DNA from: Humulus lupulus
Lineage: Eukaryota; Streptophyta; Magnoliopsida; Rosales; Cannabaceae
Length of the DNA: 64,000 bases
Direction of reading: 5' to 3'
Assembly (NCBI RefSeq): GCF_963169125.1
Contig: NC_084794.1
Coordinates: forward strand, 92,983,018 to 93,047,017
Shown here: positions 1 to 15,800 of the stretch, in pieces
Layout: every line of letters begins with the position of its first letter
Position numbering within the stretch: position 1 is the first letter of the stretch
Notes under the pieces: generated by a model
Database searches by the model: none
What the model was told of the DNA's origin: nothing
The model's input: only the letters and a program-made list of their open reading frames with translations
Made by a program: the position numbers and the translations under genes

Positions 1-1279
1 CTGGTGGATCGTGTCGGCGAGATGCAGCGGCATGAAACCGTGAGCCTGGAGATCTCCTCATGGGGGGAAGTCTAACAGTTGGGAGTGTCACATGTTCCCA
101 CCTCAGGTAATTACGATACCCCGAGTCATCAGTGGACTCACCTTCGCCTAATAGGCCGCAAGCTCGGAGCTTGTCTTCGTGAAGAAGGTAGGACAAGGAC
201 CTTTGACCATAGGGAAGTTGAAGGATGGATGCCTTATGTTCCATCATCGCTTCTGATGGAGTGGGGCAATGGTAGTTGGCTGCAAGAACAAACAAGTGAG
301 AATATTTCGAGCCTGACTATTCAATGAAAAAAGGGATAAGTATGATGTAATACTTACGGATGCGTTGGAAGGAGTAAAATCTGGAAGGAGTGAGACCATT
401 CGTCCAGAAGAAGGCGAGCTTGAAGTTTGGAGGATGATTTGGCATATCTTTGAAAAGCCATTTTTCCTTCGGATAGCTCCCTAAATAATAGAAGTTGTCT
501 CTTCCACGAGCTCGAGAAGGGTTGCTCTTAAGATAGAAGAGATATAATATCTCTTATGCCGAAGGCCCTTCCCACTTCATCTTGTGGTACAGCGACCTGA
601 GGGCTGACAAGACCCTAAAGAAGTTGGTTTGGAGCTGGAAGGGGGCGAGCTCGACAAAGTCCAAGAAATTATTGAAGTATGTCTTTAGTGGTAGCAGACC
701 CCCAGCCCACATGTGCTCGCGACTCCATGCGACGAGCTTGATTTTGCTGTCGGGATTGCCATCCCTCAGAGCGTAGCAGCTCTTTTCGTTTGAGGTCGCT
801 GGTTGGCACATCAGGGTACTAGAGATCTTAATGCCATGATAAGCCAACAACTCAGATATTTGGCTGGTGGACGTGACTGAGCTCCAGTAGTGCTCAGCCT
901 CGAAAAAATCCTCCCTCGAGGTGGGGACTGAGAGAGCTTAGGAGGTTAAAGGACGTGTTGAAGAGTCCTCCATTAGGGAGAATGAAAGTACACCAAGTGC
1001 GAAGGAGACGGTCACTTTGAGTTTGGGATCTAGCAGAATAGGCCTGATATCGGGGTCTAGATCATGATAAGCTGCCACTCAGAGTCTTCTCCTCTTTTTC
1101 TCTTCAACCTCGTCTATCTGACGTCGAAAGTGGTCTCGTATATCCTCTTACTCACACCTTTCTTTGTGCTCGCGGATCAGTCATTGGTTTTGGGTAAAAG
1201 GTGACTCAGGACTGGGTGTTGATGGGTGGTAAGGGATAGCGAACTTGAGCCCCCACCGATTCTCAGAGTAATGCGACAT
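1..1279 (-). pseudogene. Antisense ORF of Tat-like gypsy element, left copy
   Basis: Two exons are visible on the minus strand: 358-1279 (ATG at 1279-1277) and 279 down past base 1, with a 78-bp GT-AG intron. The product matches the right-hand copy at 61733-63914 along its length, for example SRARGRDNFYYLGSYP here against ARGGDEFYYLSSYP there, and the intron sits at the same place. I infer the plant family known as putative gypsy-type transposon (Transposase_28-like), which occurs as an antisense reading frame between pol and the 3' LTR of Tat-lineage retrotransposons. Function is unknown. The copy is dead: a TGA follows about 25 codons in, and another stop interrupts the GPSA/EILYLFYL stretch near 565. 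The reading direction is opposite to the element's own sense, which the polypurine tract at 2305-2319 fixes as plus. Confidence 0.75.
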
Positions 1280-2527
1280 CTAACAAGGAATAAAAAGATG
1301 AAGGCCCAACATACAAGAAATTCTAATTTTGATAAATCGAGCTCGAAAGCTCGAGATAACGAGATTGCCCCAATCGAGACTGAAGCATCGAAAGGGCGAG
1401 ATTAACTCGGATGTCATCCCCAAACTATTGTAAAGTTCGGGCATCGAGAGTGCACTCACACGTCAGTGGGGAGGTTAATACCAGTTAAAAAGAATCCCAG
1501 ATTTTTAGGAAAACACCTAGCAGTTACCCAAAAAGGTGATATTTTTTGGATTTTTGCGTTTAAAATCCTAAACCAAAAGCCCCTATTTCTTAAGCTACAC
1601 GAAACCCTCTATTGCCAGAAAAAAAAAACCCCATTTTTACATGGTTATGCTAGAAATCTTTGGTCTAAAATTGTGATTCTGACTACATCAAAACAACTCG
1701 GATCAAAAGCTTGCCTAATATTGACGTAAAAGCCTTATAAAACGGGTAAGAACCAGTAAAGATACTCTCACAATACAGAAGAAACATAAATATATATATA
1801 AGCATGCCAAAGAAAAGTAGCCAAGAACATGAGCTTACACAGAGTTGATCGTGGGAATGAGGAAATCGTTGACTGGAGGAGTGGTTGTAGAAAAACTTTC
1901 ACGGAGTCGAATATACCGGAGTTACTTTGCTTTGTTGGATTAGAGAACATGCAAAGGGAGAAATGTGGCTCTGGTTCATTTTTTTCCTTTTCTCTGAATA
2001 ATAAAATGAAAGTGAGGAAGAAGAAGAGAAGGCATGTATATATATGTCCCAGAGGGATATCAAAGGTTAGATAAATTTGGACCTTTGGTTTGGATTGGAG
2101 CTTGATCTGATGAATGGGGTTGGATTATAACATTGGCGGCAAAAAGGAGATATATTAAGGGACGTGGGTAGAGATAGGGAGTACTTGAGTACTCTGGGTG
2201 TGCAATCCTTGAGTGACGCGTGTCTGTACTCGAGTATGGTAGGTGGCACATTTTTTGAAAGGAGAAGTTCAAAAGTTTCCTTCTATAGGATTCGAACCAA
2301 AACTTTTGAGGGGCCAAAATGTTACACCCAAATTTCGAGAATACAAATTATGGTCTCGAAATGTAGGCTGGTAAAATGTGAGCTCGGAATAAGCAAGTAC
2401 GCCACGTCATCAACATATGCGCGAACTAAGTTTGACCGTTTCTGTAATGTCCTCCTAATCTAGGAGCATTACACTGTGTACATTAAATTGTGTCAGACTT
2501 GCTAACAAAGTCATTTGGTTTAAAATG

Positions 2528-4945
2528 TGTAACTAAGGTTAATGTCAAGGGCCAGGGTTAAAAATTTTGTTCAAAAAAACCGCGGACTTTTATTTAAAAA
2601 GTTTCATACAAACGTGGGATCCCAAAATATTACAACTAAAAATTTACAAAGGTGAATATTCATCAAAATTACATTCAGCCAGCCTAAGCGGCAAAAACAG
2701 GGCTATAACCCTAGTTCCTCTGAGATATCCCCGGTCGTGGTAGTCGAGTAGCCGCATATGTACACACTGCCACCGAAGCTCTCCAACTCATGGCTGGTCA
2801 AGCTTTCCTTTCCCCTTACCTGCACCACAAAACACCCGCGAGCCAAGGCTTAGCAAGAAAACTCAACATGTGCATAAACAGAAAATATAAACTTCTAGAT
2901 ACTTATCAAGCTTGTACAACAGTAATAACCTACACATATCATCATTCAGTTACAAACAAGTGGTCATTGGACCAATTTGGGGCCACTGCCCTAAACAATT
3001 GAACATGGAGCAATCCTGGGGCCCTATGCCCAAGCTACGTGACCATAGACTCACCTGGGGCCTTTGCCCTTAGCATTGAGTAACTAGTCGTAGAGCTAGT
3101 CCAGCGTACCTGGCGCTTTAATTATTCATCGACCATAGGGTTGGCCAACATAATAATACGTTGCTGGTTTAGGCCTAAGCCTTTCGACCAGTGCGCAGCG
3201 TGCTATTGTCGTCCTTGACTAATAAGTCAAGCCCTAATCCAGGATTATAAACCTCAATATAGAAACAGATATGGATAGGCATATCCCAACAGAATACACA
3301 CATATGGATGTTAATCACATAACACCATCGAACAATCATTCTCACAATGCTAATCATACCTATTTAACGGGGCCTCATGCCCTAACCACGAAATTCACAT
3401 AATAGTCATAAAGCACTTAAGCAGACACCAACCAACATATGAAGAAAAAGCTTAAATATAAATGTCCTTGGGGCCCAAACCCTAGTCAAGATAATTGATA
3501 ATAGTCGGGCCAAGCCCTAATCACATATAACACGTATTGGGTGTAGTTTTCTTACCTCAGGTCCGACCCCCGAGCATGATCCTGGTTTTGAGCCCCTAGC
3601 GATACCCTAGTCACAACCATAATATAAGATTCCATCAATAACGAGCATATAAAGGCTTCTGGAGTGATTCCTAGCCTCCGGGGCCTCGAGCTCCACTGAA
3701 CCAGGTAGTGGACTTGATCCCGAACCCTAAGGAAAAGGTTCCCTTTTTAAAAAGCTTCCCAAGGCCAAAAATGCCCAGGCGGGCAGCAACCTGGCCCTGA
3801 GAGTCGCAGCACACCCCTCCTATCCGAAAGCCTTCCCCCCTCTGTCAAGGGACGTGGGCCCCGACTTGCTCTTGTAAGTCGCAGCGCGCCTCCCAGACAG
3901 AGACCTCCCAAGGCCTGGGTTCAAGCTGAGTCGCGGTCCCTCAAGAACAAGGTCGCGACTTGGCCCCACAAACCCAGATGTTCCATAATTTTTAGCAGGC
4001 AAAACCAATCCAAATTAACCAAAACTCACCCCAAAACCATAATTCAATTACCACAATAGATCTAACACCTTCCCAACAACGAAAACTAACAAAATAACAG
4101 CCTTATAACTCATCAAAATACCACTTTCAATTTTTGAGCTAAAAGGTTCAAAACTCTTCAAAACAGCCAAGTAAAACACAGAATTCAAAGGCAAAAACAT
4201 GGTCTAGAGCTTACCTCAACTGATGATTAATCTCGCAAGCTGCAGCAGGACTAATCCCCCAAGTTTTAGGCTTTAATTCTTTGATTTCTAGTCAAAAATC
4301 CCCTTGGTTCTTCAAAGACACATACCTAAGAAACTTAGAGAGGAAGAGAGTGAGGTGAGAGAGTGTAAGTCGGTTTGGAGAAGTGTTTTGTGGTTCTTGT
4401 CTTTTTTTTCCTTAACCTTAAATGACTTAAGCTAATCTCGAGGCTCGGGTACCAAAAACGTCCCCGAAAGAAAAATGGTCAAATTCCCCAATATTCTCTC
4501 CTAAACTCACTAACTCCAAATATATCACAAATTATTCATTTCCATTACCTGATAACCCAATTAAATTCCTAATACCCAAAATACCCCTTGACTCGCCCCG
4601 AGTCGAGTATTGGGTCCTGTTGTGACTTTCCCGCTAACTTGATCCCTAGGATTGCCTCGTGCCAAGTAACCCAAATAAACCCACATAATAATGTGGTCTC
4701 TCACATATATGCACATATATATATAATTATGTCCGCAATGGGCCAAATTATTCGAATTTCCCTTTTAATGAGAAACGGGCCTACATGCACATTTAATATC
4801 TTTAAACATGCACAACTAGTCATATTATCATATAATTTACATAATTACAATTAAATATAGCAAATAAGCACATAACTCCATATGATGTCATCCTTGCCCC
4901 CTAATCGAGGCCCTAAGCCTTATTAGGTAATTTTGGGATGTTACA
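2528..4945 (-). mobile_element. Solo-type long gypsy LTR, family L1
   Basis: The unit starts TGTAAC and ends GATGTTACA on the plus strand. On the minus strand it resembles the LTR at 44318-46713: shared blocks include AATAAGGCTTA near the start, ACCACATTATTATGTGG, and the inverted 'acctgcaccac ... cgagccaagg' block. The minus orientation follows from that alignment. A GC-rich palindromic cluster lies at 3801-3960. No matching 5-bp duplication is seen at its edges (AAATG left, GTTTT right), so a deletion or rearrangement at one end is likely. I see no gag or pol. The gypsy assignment rests on LTR form only. Confidence 0.6.
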
Positions 4946-5239
4946 GTTTTGCTTGGTATCAAGATGACGACAATGGAATTGGTGAGCTCGAAGCTACATG
5001 CGGTCTCGAAGGTGTTTCGAGGTTACTAGTCAAGCTTGAAGCCCAACTGATCAATTGCAAGGGTTCAACACTTGTATAAATTTCCTGATTTGTTCTTATT
5101 GGCGATTGAGCACCAATCGGGAAGGTTTGAGCCTGGGCATTGCAAGCTCGAAGGGGATGATCTCGATAAAGTTACTGGCTAAGGACGAGGTTAACCAGAA
5201 TGACGAGCTCGTGATGTTGGTCGATCTCAAAGGCGTGTA

Positions 5240-5265
5240 AATTATATATATATATATATATATAT
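5240..5265. repeat. (TA)n microsatellite
   Basis: Alternating TA immediately left of the foldback MITE. A matching TA run follows the MITE at about 5681-5692, so the MITE appears to sit inside a TA microsatellite. Confidence 0.9.
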
Positions 5266-5680
5266 GGACAATTCTTCTATAGGGGCTTCATTTTAAGCCT
5301 ACGGGTGAGGCTCTCAGTGTTTCTCGACTCGTGAACAGTTTTCAGCATGATTTTTTTTATGACCATGTATATTGTAGCTATTTAGAGCATCCTGCCAATT
5401 TTCAAAAAAATTTGAATAGTTTACAATACCGAAAACTAGGTTCAAACATGTTGCTTTCTACGCGCATAAAAAAAATTAGTCACACGTGCAACAACATGTT
5501 TGAACTTTGTTTTCGGTACTGTAAACTATTCAGAATTTTTTGAAAATTTGCAGAATGCTCTAAATAGCTACAATATACACAGTTATAAAAAAAATCGCGC
5601 CAAAAACCTTTCACGGGTTGAGAACACTGAGAGCCCTACCGGTAGGGCTTAAAATGAAGCCCCTATAGGAGAATTCCTCT
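5266..5680. mobile_element. Foldback MITE with about 190-bp arms
   Basis: The two ends are inverted copies: the left arm (5266 to about 5458) reads CTATAGGGGCTTCATTTTAA near its tip, and the reverse complement of the right arm (about 5490-5680) gives the same block. Similarity continues inward through TATTGTAGCTATTTAGAGCA and the TTCAAACATGTTG block, leaving a loop of a few tens of bases. The whole unit could form one hairpin. It has no coding capacity. Insertion within TA repeats prevents a reliable target-duplication call, so the superfamily (Tc1/mariner-like or Mutator-like) is undecided. Confidence 0.85.
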
Positions 5681-6894
5681 ATATATATATATTACTGAAA
5701 CATTTGAAACCTAAATTTACATTTCCAAAAAAAAAAAATTATTGGCATGCCAGTAAAGGAGGTGAGCTAGAGGTCTAAAAAAGGTTTGGGCATGCGGGGA
5801 GAGGTCGGGGAACTGGATTCCAGGCGAGGCATGCCAGCAAAGGTTTTTGGGTTGGGTCTGCAAGGGAGAGGTGGAGGCAGAACAAGATGTGGGTGTGAGG
5901 GCGAAGCTTTAGGGGTGAGGTCGGATCTGGGTTTGGAAGGAAGAAGATGAAGATTATTTCTTAGATTCGTGTTTTATTTGATTTAAGTTTGTTTTTCTAA
6001 TTAAAGTTTTAATTGATTTATATTATAAATTATATTTTAGGGTTTTTTAATGATTATTAAATTGTTTTAATTGATTATTAAAAGAATTTAATTGATTTTT
6101 AAATTATTTAGAGTTTTTAAAGTAGATCTTGAATGATTTTTAAAATATTTAATAAATCAAATATGTTTTGGGCCAATGAGGTGAAGTCACGTGGGTTTCA
6201 CACGTCTTCAATTAGTTTTAGAGAATTTACCACAATTACTACATTTTGTAAAAACAAATTCACTTTTACTACCACTAAAATTTCTTATCAATTTTATGAA
6301 GAATTTTTTTCATTAAAACTACTTAATTAATTTTGTATTTTTATGTATACTGTTTGCTCTTTAGTTTTTATATATTGGATCCATTTTTTTCCCTCTTTTT
6401 CTCGTGCTAATTCCTCTTTTCTTCCCGTTTCATTGCCAAGTATTTCTCCAAACATTGTATAAATTGATAAATATATATATATATACTAAATTCATTATCA
6501 TGACATGCCTATGTAGTTGTTATTATTAATTATATATTGGTTGTCCACACTCATATCTACTAAAATCCCATTATATATGTATAAATATATATATATACAT
6601 ATATTTATATATATATATATATATATATGAAAGCTCAGCTATTCTATGACCCAATTTTTTTTGTAACATTTTGTAAAAAAAAGCAATTAAATATATATTA
6701 TATAATAGAAACACACAGATATATATATATATATATACCAAGGTTTGTTCCCACAAAGCATATTGCGGGCATAATGATATGAAGCTAAAGAGTCCACTGG
6801 TATCATTAGCCAAATTTAAATCATTAATTCGAAACTAATGTGTTAAACATTTATTATAAAAATTTAATATACTAATTTTATTTTTATAAAACTA
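5681..6894. other. Intergenic, AT-rich, several TA microsatellites
   Basis: No supportable gene. 5745-5960 is a G-rich island with GCATGC recurring three times; it could be an old 5' exon fragment but I cannot identify it. 6470-6745 holds several TA/ATATAT runs that generate spurious YIYIY reading frames on the minus strand. Confidence 0.6.
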
Positions 6895-7710
6895 ATGCAA
6901 CCTCATAGAAATTTAAAAACAAATATGCATATACAACTCATTGTAATTTTAAATGCAAGCCTATTGCAACCCCATGGAATCTTTAAAAATTCATGTGCTC
7001 ATTTCACCCTTATGCAACTAATAGAACTCAATGCAACTTCAAATGCAAGTCCATGTAACCAAATGCAACCCCATATAACTTTAATAACTTATATGCTAAT
7101 TTCATCTTTACGTAACTTATGTAACCCACTATAACCTCAAATGCAAGCTTATACAACTTAAAATCTCAAATGTTAATTTCACCCTTATAGAACTAGTACA
7201 ATTCACTGCAACCCTAAAACAACAAGAAATTATCATATTAATCTCTTATGCAACTTGTTAATATGTAACTAAAGCATCTTCAACAACCTCATTTACAACT
7301 TAAAAGAATATCATATGCAAATGAAAACATGTTAAGTAACTTCATTTGCAACCTACTCAACCTAAAGCAAGTTAAAAAAAAAAACTAATTTACAAATTAT
7401 AACAACTTAAGCAACTATATCATTCTCATTATGCAAATTAATCATCCTTAAGTAATTTCATACAACCTGTAACAACTTAAAAAAAAAACTCAATTTTGCA
7501 AATTAAATTAAGTCACGTTAAACAACCTACTATGCAACTAAAACAATTAAAAAAACCAACATGCTATTCGATTTTCAACTTGTTAAGAAACCTTCTATGC
7601 AACCTAAATCTACTTACAATAACATCATATGCAAATTAATACATGTTAAGCAACAACTTTGCTACCTAAAGTAACTTACCATAACCTCATATGTAACTTA
7701 CATTTTTTTT
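6895..7710. repeat. Degenerate TGCAAC-rich repeat tract
   Basis: TGCAAC, ATGCAA and TAACTT words recur dozens of times. A longer shared block (ATTTCACCCTTA-like) recurs at about 7001, 7099 and 7176, each followed by a run of -AACT-, -CAATGCAAC- and CAAATGCAAG words, which suggests a decayed tandem array with a unit of roughly 75-100 bp. The right half is more irregular. No open reading frame is convincing. Confidence 0.6.
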
Positions 7711-9232
7711 TTAACTATATTTGAATGATTGGTTGCAAGAATGTAACTATATATGTACTGTAAGCTTATATATATAAACATCAATAGGTTATTGTCAAAT
7801 AATTGTGACTTTTCATTCATATGATCAAATTGTATGAAGATGAAGAACAACTTATTAGTATTGTATGCATGCAATAGTAGTAGATGCATGAATGTACTTT
7901 TATTTTATGAATATATATATATGATGACAATACTATATATATTTTCACTGTGTTATTTCAATTTGATAATATATATATATACGAAACCAACCTTTTGTAC
8001 AACCAAAAGTCATTTAGTGGCAATTAGTATGATATATGAGAAAAGAGAGATTGAGAATAAGAGTTTTGTAGTGCAGACTGTAGCTTTGAAAAAAAAATTA
8101 TGTTATATATTAATGAAATAAACGTACTTACCGTATAAATGAAACAAAAATTTCGTATAAATGTATTAATAAAAAAAACCCTTAGTTTTAAGCGTAGGAC
8201 ATACGACTGCATCAAAAATAAATTTCTTAGGTATTATTGTCGTCTAAATTTTGACATATGTATTTAAGTAATACAAAATTAATTACTCAGTAAATTTTGC
8301 CACAAATTTTCCATTATGGAACGAGGCCACGTGACCTCTGGAACAAAGTTAACATTAAGGGATTGCTAGTTGCATCAAAATATTTGGCCTTAAATTTTTT
8401 TACATAAGCATTGAATTGCTGCAAATATTCCTACATAAATAATTTTTCCTATATTTAATTGGGATTTTTTCATAAATATATACTTTTTGATATTTTTTAT
8501 TTTTTTACGGTTTTTTTTTTAAATATTACCTTAGGTTTTTCAAAAATATGATTTTTCAGAGTTTTTTATTTTAAAAAATACGGTGTTTAAAAAACAATTA
8601 AAAATTAACAATTGGAGAACAACTAGATATAAACCCACTGTATACTAACATGTTAGAAAACAACTAAAAATAAACTAAAAGTCAACCCGCTCTATACTAT
8701 CACATTTAAAAAAATATCAAAATATATCTGAAATAAACACCAATACAACTATACATAAACTTAAACAATTAAAAAATAATTATATATAAACTTAAACAAT
8801 TAAAAAAATAGCACAAAAGACAAAAAAAACAAACAAAACTGTATAAATGTAAAATTGAAAAAAAAAAAAAAAACTTTGATAGTACATAAAAAATTAATTT
8901 TTTTTGCAAAATCAAGTGTATCATGTAAAATTACATTTTTAATTTTGTTATTTTACATGTTTTTATTTACTTTTTTTATTATTGTACCTTGTTTGTTTGG
9001 GAGGGTAATTTTATTATACTAAATTTTGAAAGTAGCCATTGCGATGTTTACAAGTGGAAAATAGAGATTAACTCTACGAAGACTAAAATATACCAACTTT
9101 GATTTTAATAAAACTGTGGGCGTGGCTAACCAAAATTAAAAATCCCTAGTTTTATTTTTTGTTTAATGCAAATTAGTTTTCTTTTTTGACTTTCGAATAT
9201 AATAATAATAAAGTCTGCCTTATCGAAATAGA
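7711..9232. other. Intergenic, very AT-rich, upstream of HEMF
   Basis: Poly-A and poly-T tracts and TA runs dominate. A short direct repeat (ATATAAACTTAAACAATTAA) occurs twice near 8750-8805. The last few hundred bases should hold the promoter of the gene starting at 9305. No other gene is seen. Confidence 0.6.
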
Positions 9233-9240
9233 TATAAATA
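9233..9240 (+). promoter_or_regulatory. TATA box of HEMF
   Basis: TATAAATA lies 65-72 bp upstream of the ATG at 9305, which would put transcription start near 9265-9275 and leave a short 5' UTR. Assignment is by sequence and spacing only. Confidence 0.6.
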
Positions 9241-9247
9241 GTGGTAG

Positions 9248-12350
<3,103 letters not shown>

Positions 12351-12839
12351 TGAGCCAAGTGTTTTTGTATCATAGAGTAACAACGCTTTTTTTTCCTTTG
12401 TCAATTTACTTTCCCACCAATCTATGTTTGTAGCTGAGGGTTAGAATAAGTTAGCGGTTATCATCTTGTTTGAGGGAATTCATTAGATGTAGAAGTGGAT
12501 ATAATTGCTACCGGTGCATTGGTTTTGTATGAATAATTCATCTTTGGAAGAATACTTACCACCTTAATGAGGCAATTAATTCAAGTTCAACTCGAGTGCT
12601 TATTGATATGGACCATAGCATTTGGTCCATTAGGCTTCTTAAGGGGATGATGCATAAGTTTAATGAACAACATTATATTCATTTCATTCTCATTTCAACA
12701 ACATTAACTTAAAAAATAATCTAGATGGTGCCAGTGCTCAAAATGCTTTCTCACATTGCCCTCGAACTATAATAATCTAATTAACTTTCAAAACCAGTTT
12801 AAAAAACAGAGGGGGCAATTCTATATCACATCATAGCAA
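12351..12839. other. Convergent gap between HEMF and SNAPC3
   Basis: About 490 bp holding the 3' UTRs of both genes. AATAAT-like words near 12530 may serve as the HEMF polyadenylation signal. No reading frame of note. Confidence 0.6.
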
Positions 12840-15800
12840 TTAGTCATGCAGATAATCATATACTGAGAAGTCACTATACAGCAGAGAACCATCCTTATAG
12901 TGCAGAAGGTAATAACAATTCTCACAAAAATAGCAAGGATTCCCCTGAGCCCACTTGTCATCTGCAGTCACCTTTGTGGCTCTATAAATATTACAAACAT
13001 AGCATTTTTGCACCCGAGGTTTCAGTTGAAATATGACAATTGGATAAGCTGCCTGGTTTTGCACGTCCTCTGGATGAAGAAGCCTCATGTCTCGTATGAC
13101 TATTGTGTGCTTGCAGTCTCCCTGCACATTAGATTTTAGTAGTTGCGTTAAGAAACGACATGACATGGGGACACAAATGTGACACATGAAACCAGCTTAA
13201 AATGCGAGGACGGTCTAATAAGAGGGGCGTTAAAGTTTGAGATGAGCGATGTCCGGAAATTTCAGTCATTAACCAAATCTCAAATCACAAAACCTAATCC
13301 TTTAAACTTGTGAGAAGATGGCACTAGAGATATGCACCTCGTGGCAGTATAGATAGCCATTGACCAATGCGAAATTTCAAATCACAAAACAGCGTCTAAA
13401 CTAAATCTTAAATCACAAAACTTAGTCCTTTTAAACTTATGAGAAAATGGCACTAGAGATATGCACCTGGTGGCAGTATAGATAGCCATTGCCAATGCGA
13501 AATTTCAAATCACAAAACCGCGTCTTATGCATGTCCACTGCTTTGAAATGGGGCAACTGTGAGACTGTAACATTACCAATAACTGCCTTCTGCTTTTGTT
13601 GCAACTCTCCAGTAATTATACAATCCCATTTTTTGCTAACTTCTTCTTCATTGTTTCTTAGCCAATCAAATATAGGCTCGCTATAATCTATTGCAGATGG
13701 ATCCCTCAAATCATTGCAAAAAACATCCTGCAAACAAAAGCATTTTGTTAGGTTAAGTGATCAAAGTAAAGCGGCATCATGAAAAAGATTGGAATAGATG
13801 GAGGTTTACCTCTATGAGAAAATATCCTGAAGGATCATACTGCCCTGCCTTTTGCATGACATGGTCTGTTACACAGTAGATTTTATCTCTCAGTTCAGTC
13901 AATGCTTGTTGTCCTACGACCAAGAATTCCTGGGTCTTCACACAATTTCATTGAAATATCAGACACCGCACATTTGGGGAATGAATGGCAAGGAAAAGCA
14001 GCAAGAGCAAGCCAAACACATGATACAATATACAAAATAAATTGCTTGGGAGTATATCTCATTCATATTTCACAACTATAGAAGCGAAAACATTTCTACA
14101 TCCTCAATGAAGATTATTGAAAGAGAAATATTCGTATATTTTCAAGCTAGAAATACTTTCAGAGAAATACTGATCTCAGAAAATCTACATGAGATAAGAT
14201 CATATAAAATCAATTAAAGATAACTCATATTCACATCCATTTCTTAAATATAGTTCGGAATTTAAGGAGACCTATTTTGCATGAACATATCTTGTGTCAT
14301 GCACAAGAAATCTACAACAGAAACTCCAAAATTAGATTTTCTTTCATGGAGGCCTGAGAATGTTTATGCAAATTGTTACTAGGAACATATTTTTTTGGCT
14401 GCTTCCAGAGATTGTATTGGATATTATGTGGTGAAAAAATAGAAGACTGCATCTTAGAGAGTAAAACAATGTTTCAATCCCGGAAATTTGATACCACTAA
14501 GAATAATAAAAGTATACATATTAGTTATGTTACTTCAAATATTTCAACCCACACCAACGACCTGAGTCATAACATTAAGGCCACGTTTGCATAGTATTGG
14601 ATTTGATATTTTTTATCATGTGATTTTATTATGAATTTAGAAATGATATTGAAAAAATTAATCCAACAACCTAAATAATCCCTTTAGTATGGAATAACTT
14701 AATCCCATTGGGAAACTTGGGATGTGGTAAGAAAAACACTTGCAACTTTGCATCCATCTTGTTATCACCTAAAATATTGTTGGCAAATAATTAAACTAAT
14801 TTTCTTCTATATTTCTCCTCTAAATATTTTTTTAATCCAATTCCACTACACATGTAGACAGATATATTAAGGAAATCAAATCAAAATAAAAATCAAATCA
14901 TTATGATTTGATTACAGCTGTAGAATCTTTATTTATATATATATACTTTCCTTTTTTATAGCATTTAATTTATTTTGTACTTGTGCCTTTTATTCGGTAA
15001 AGACTATAAATGTACACTATTCTTCGCAAAATCAATATACAAAATTATTCTTTTATAATAATTTTACATGGTATCAAAGCCATAAGGTTCTCTTTTTTTT
15101 TTTTTTTCATTCGCTGCCTTGTTCTTCTTCTCCGGCAATGGCCACTAGCAACGCCGCCTCCTCTCAGTCCAATGAGCCCCTTAACTCTTTTCAAACCTTA
15201 GATGCAATCGCAATCCCTCTGATGCTCAGAATATCTTCTCGTCTTTGTTGTCACCTCTGCCAGGACTAGCCGAAGCTCATTGTGCTAAGCAATACTCAGT
15301 TTCCATTGGCAACCCCCATCATCCGCAACCAACAATCATTGAAAGCCAACCTATTCGCCACCCCGATGACAGAGAATCTTCTTTGTCCTCATACAACCTT
15401 CTTAATCAATCACCAGCACCCTTTGGGAACAATCTAAGTTCATGTTTTGTTGCACATTCTGATAATCTCTATTCTTCCCTAATCTCTTCGGTAGGCTCTC
15501 AAGTACCATGGATAATTGATGACCATATGACAGGTTTTCGTCATTTATTTGATTCCTACACTCCATGTTCTAATAAATCTAATGTTCGTATTGTCGATGG
15601 TACTTTGTCTTATGTTGTAGACATACGCACTATTAGATTATCTACTAGTCTTCTCCTTAAATCAGTCCTTCATGTTTCGTCATTTACGTGTAATTTGATT
15701 TCAGTTAGCAAACTGACTTTCGATAATCCCTTTGTTGCTAAAGTTTGTGCCCAATTCTTGTCAATTTCAGGAACTATCATTGGGGAGGACGATTGGCAGT

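Larger units (their letters stand above)
1..5240 (+). mobile_element. Tat-like Ty3/gypsy element, 3' part, LTR interrupted
   Basis: From the left edge come the antisense ORF, a non-coding stretch (1280-2304), a polypurine tract (CTTTTGAGGGGCCAAAA, ending 2319) and an LTR beginning TGTTACACCC at 2320. The order matches the inverted copy at 59931-64000. The LTR is broken at about 2527 by a long LTR of another family (2528-4945). The sequence from 4946 to about 5240 has the same CTCGAAG-rich texture as the Tat LTR at 59931-60726 and is probably its continuation. No clean LTR 3' end is seen before the (TA)n tract at 5240. No protein-coding pol remains in the window. Confidence 0.65.

Noticed and set aside
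6571..6813. 80-codon frame rich in YIYIY
   Set aside because: Produced by TA microsatellites.
14581..14850. Possible hAT-type MITE start (GGCCACGTTTG) in SNAPC3 intron 8
   Set aside because: I could not find the matching inverted end or a target duplication.
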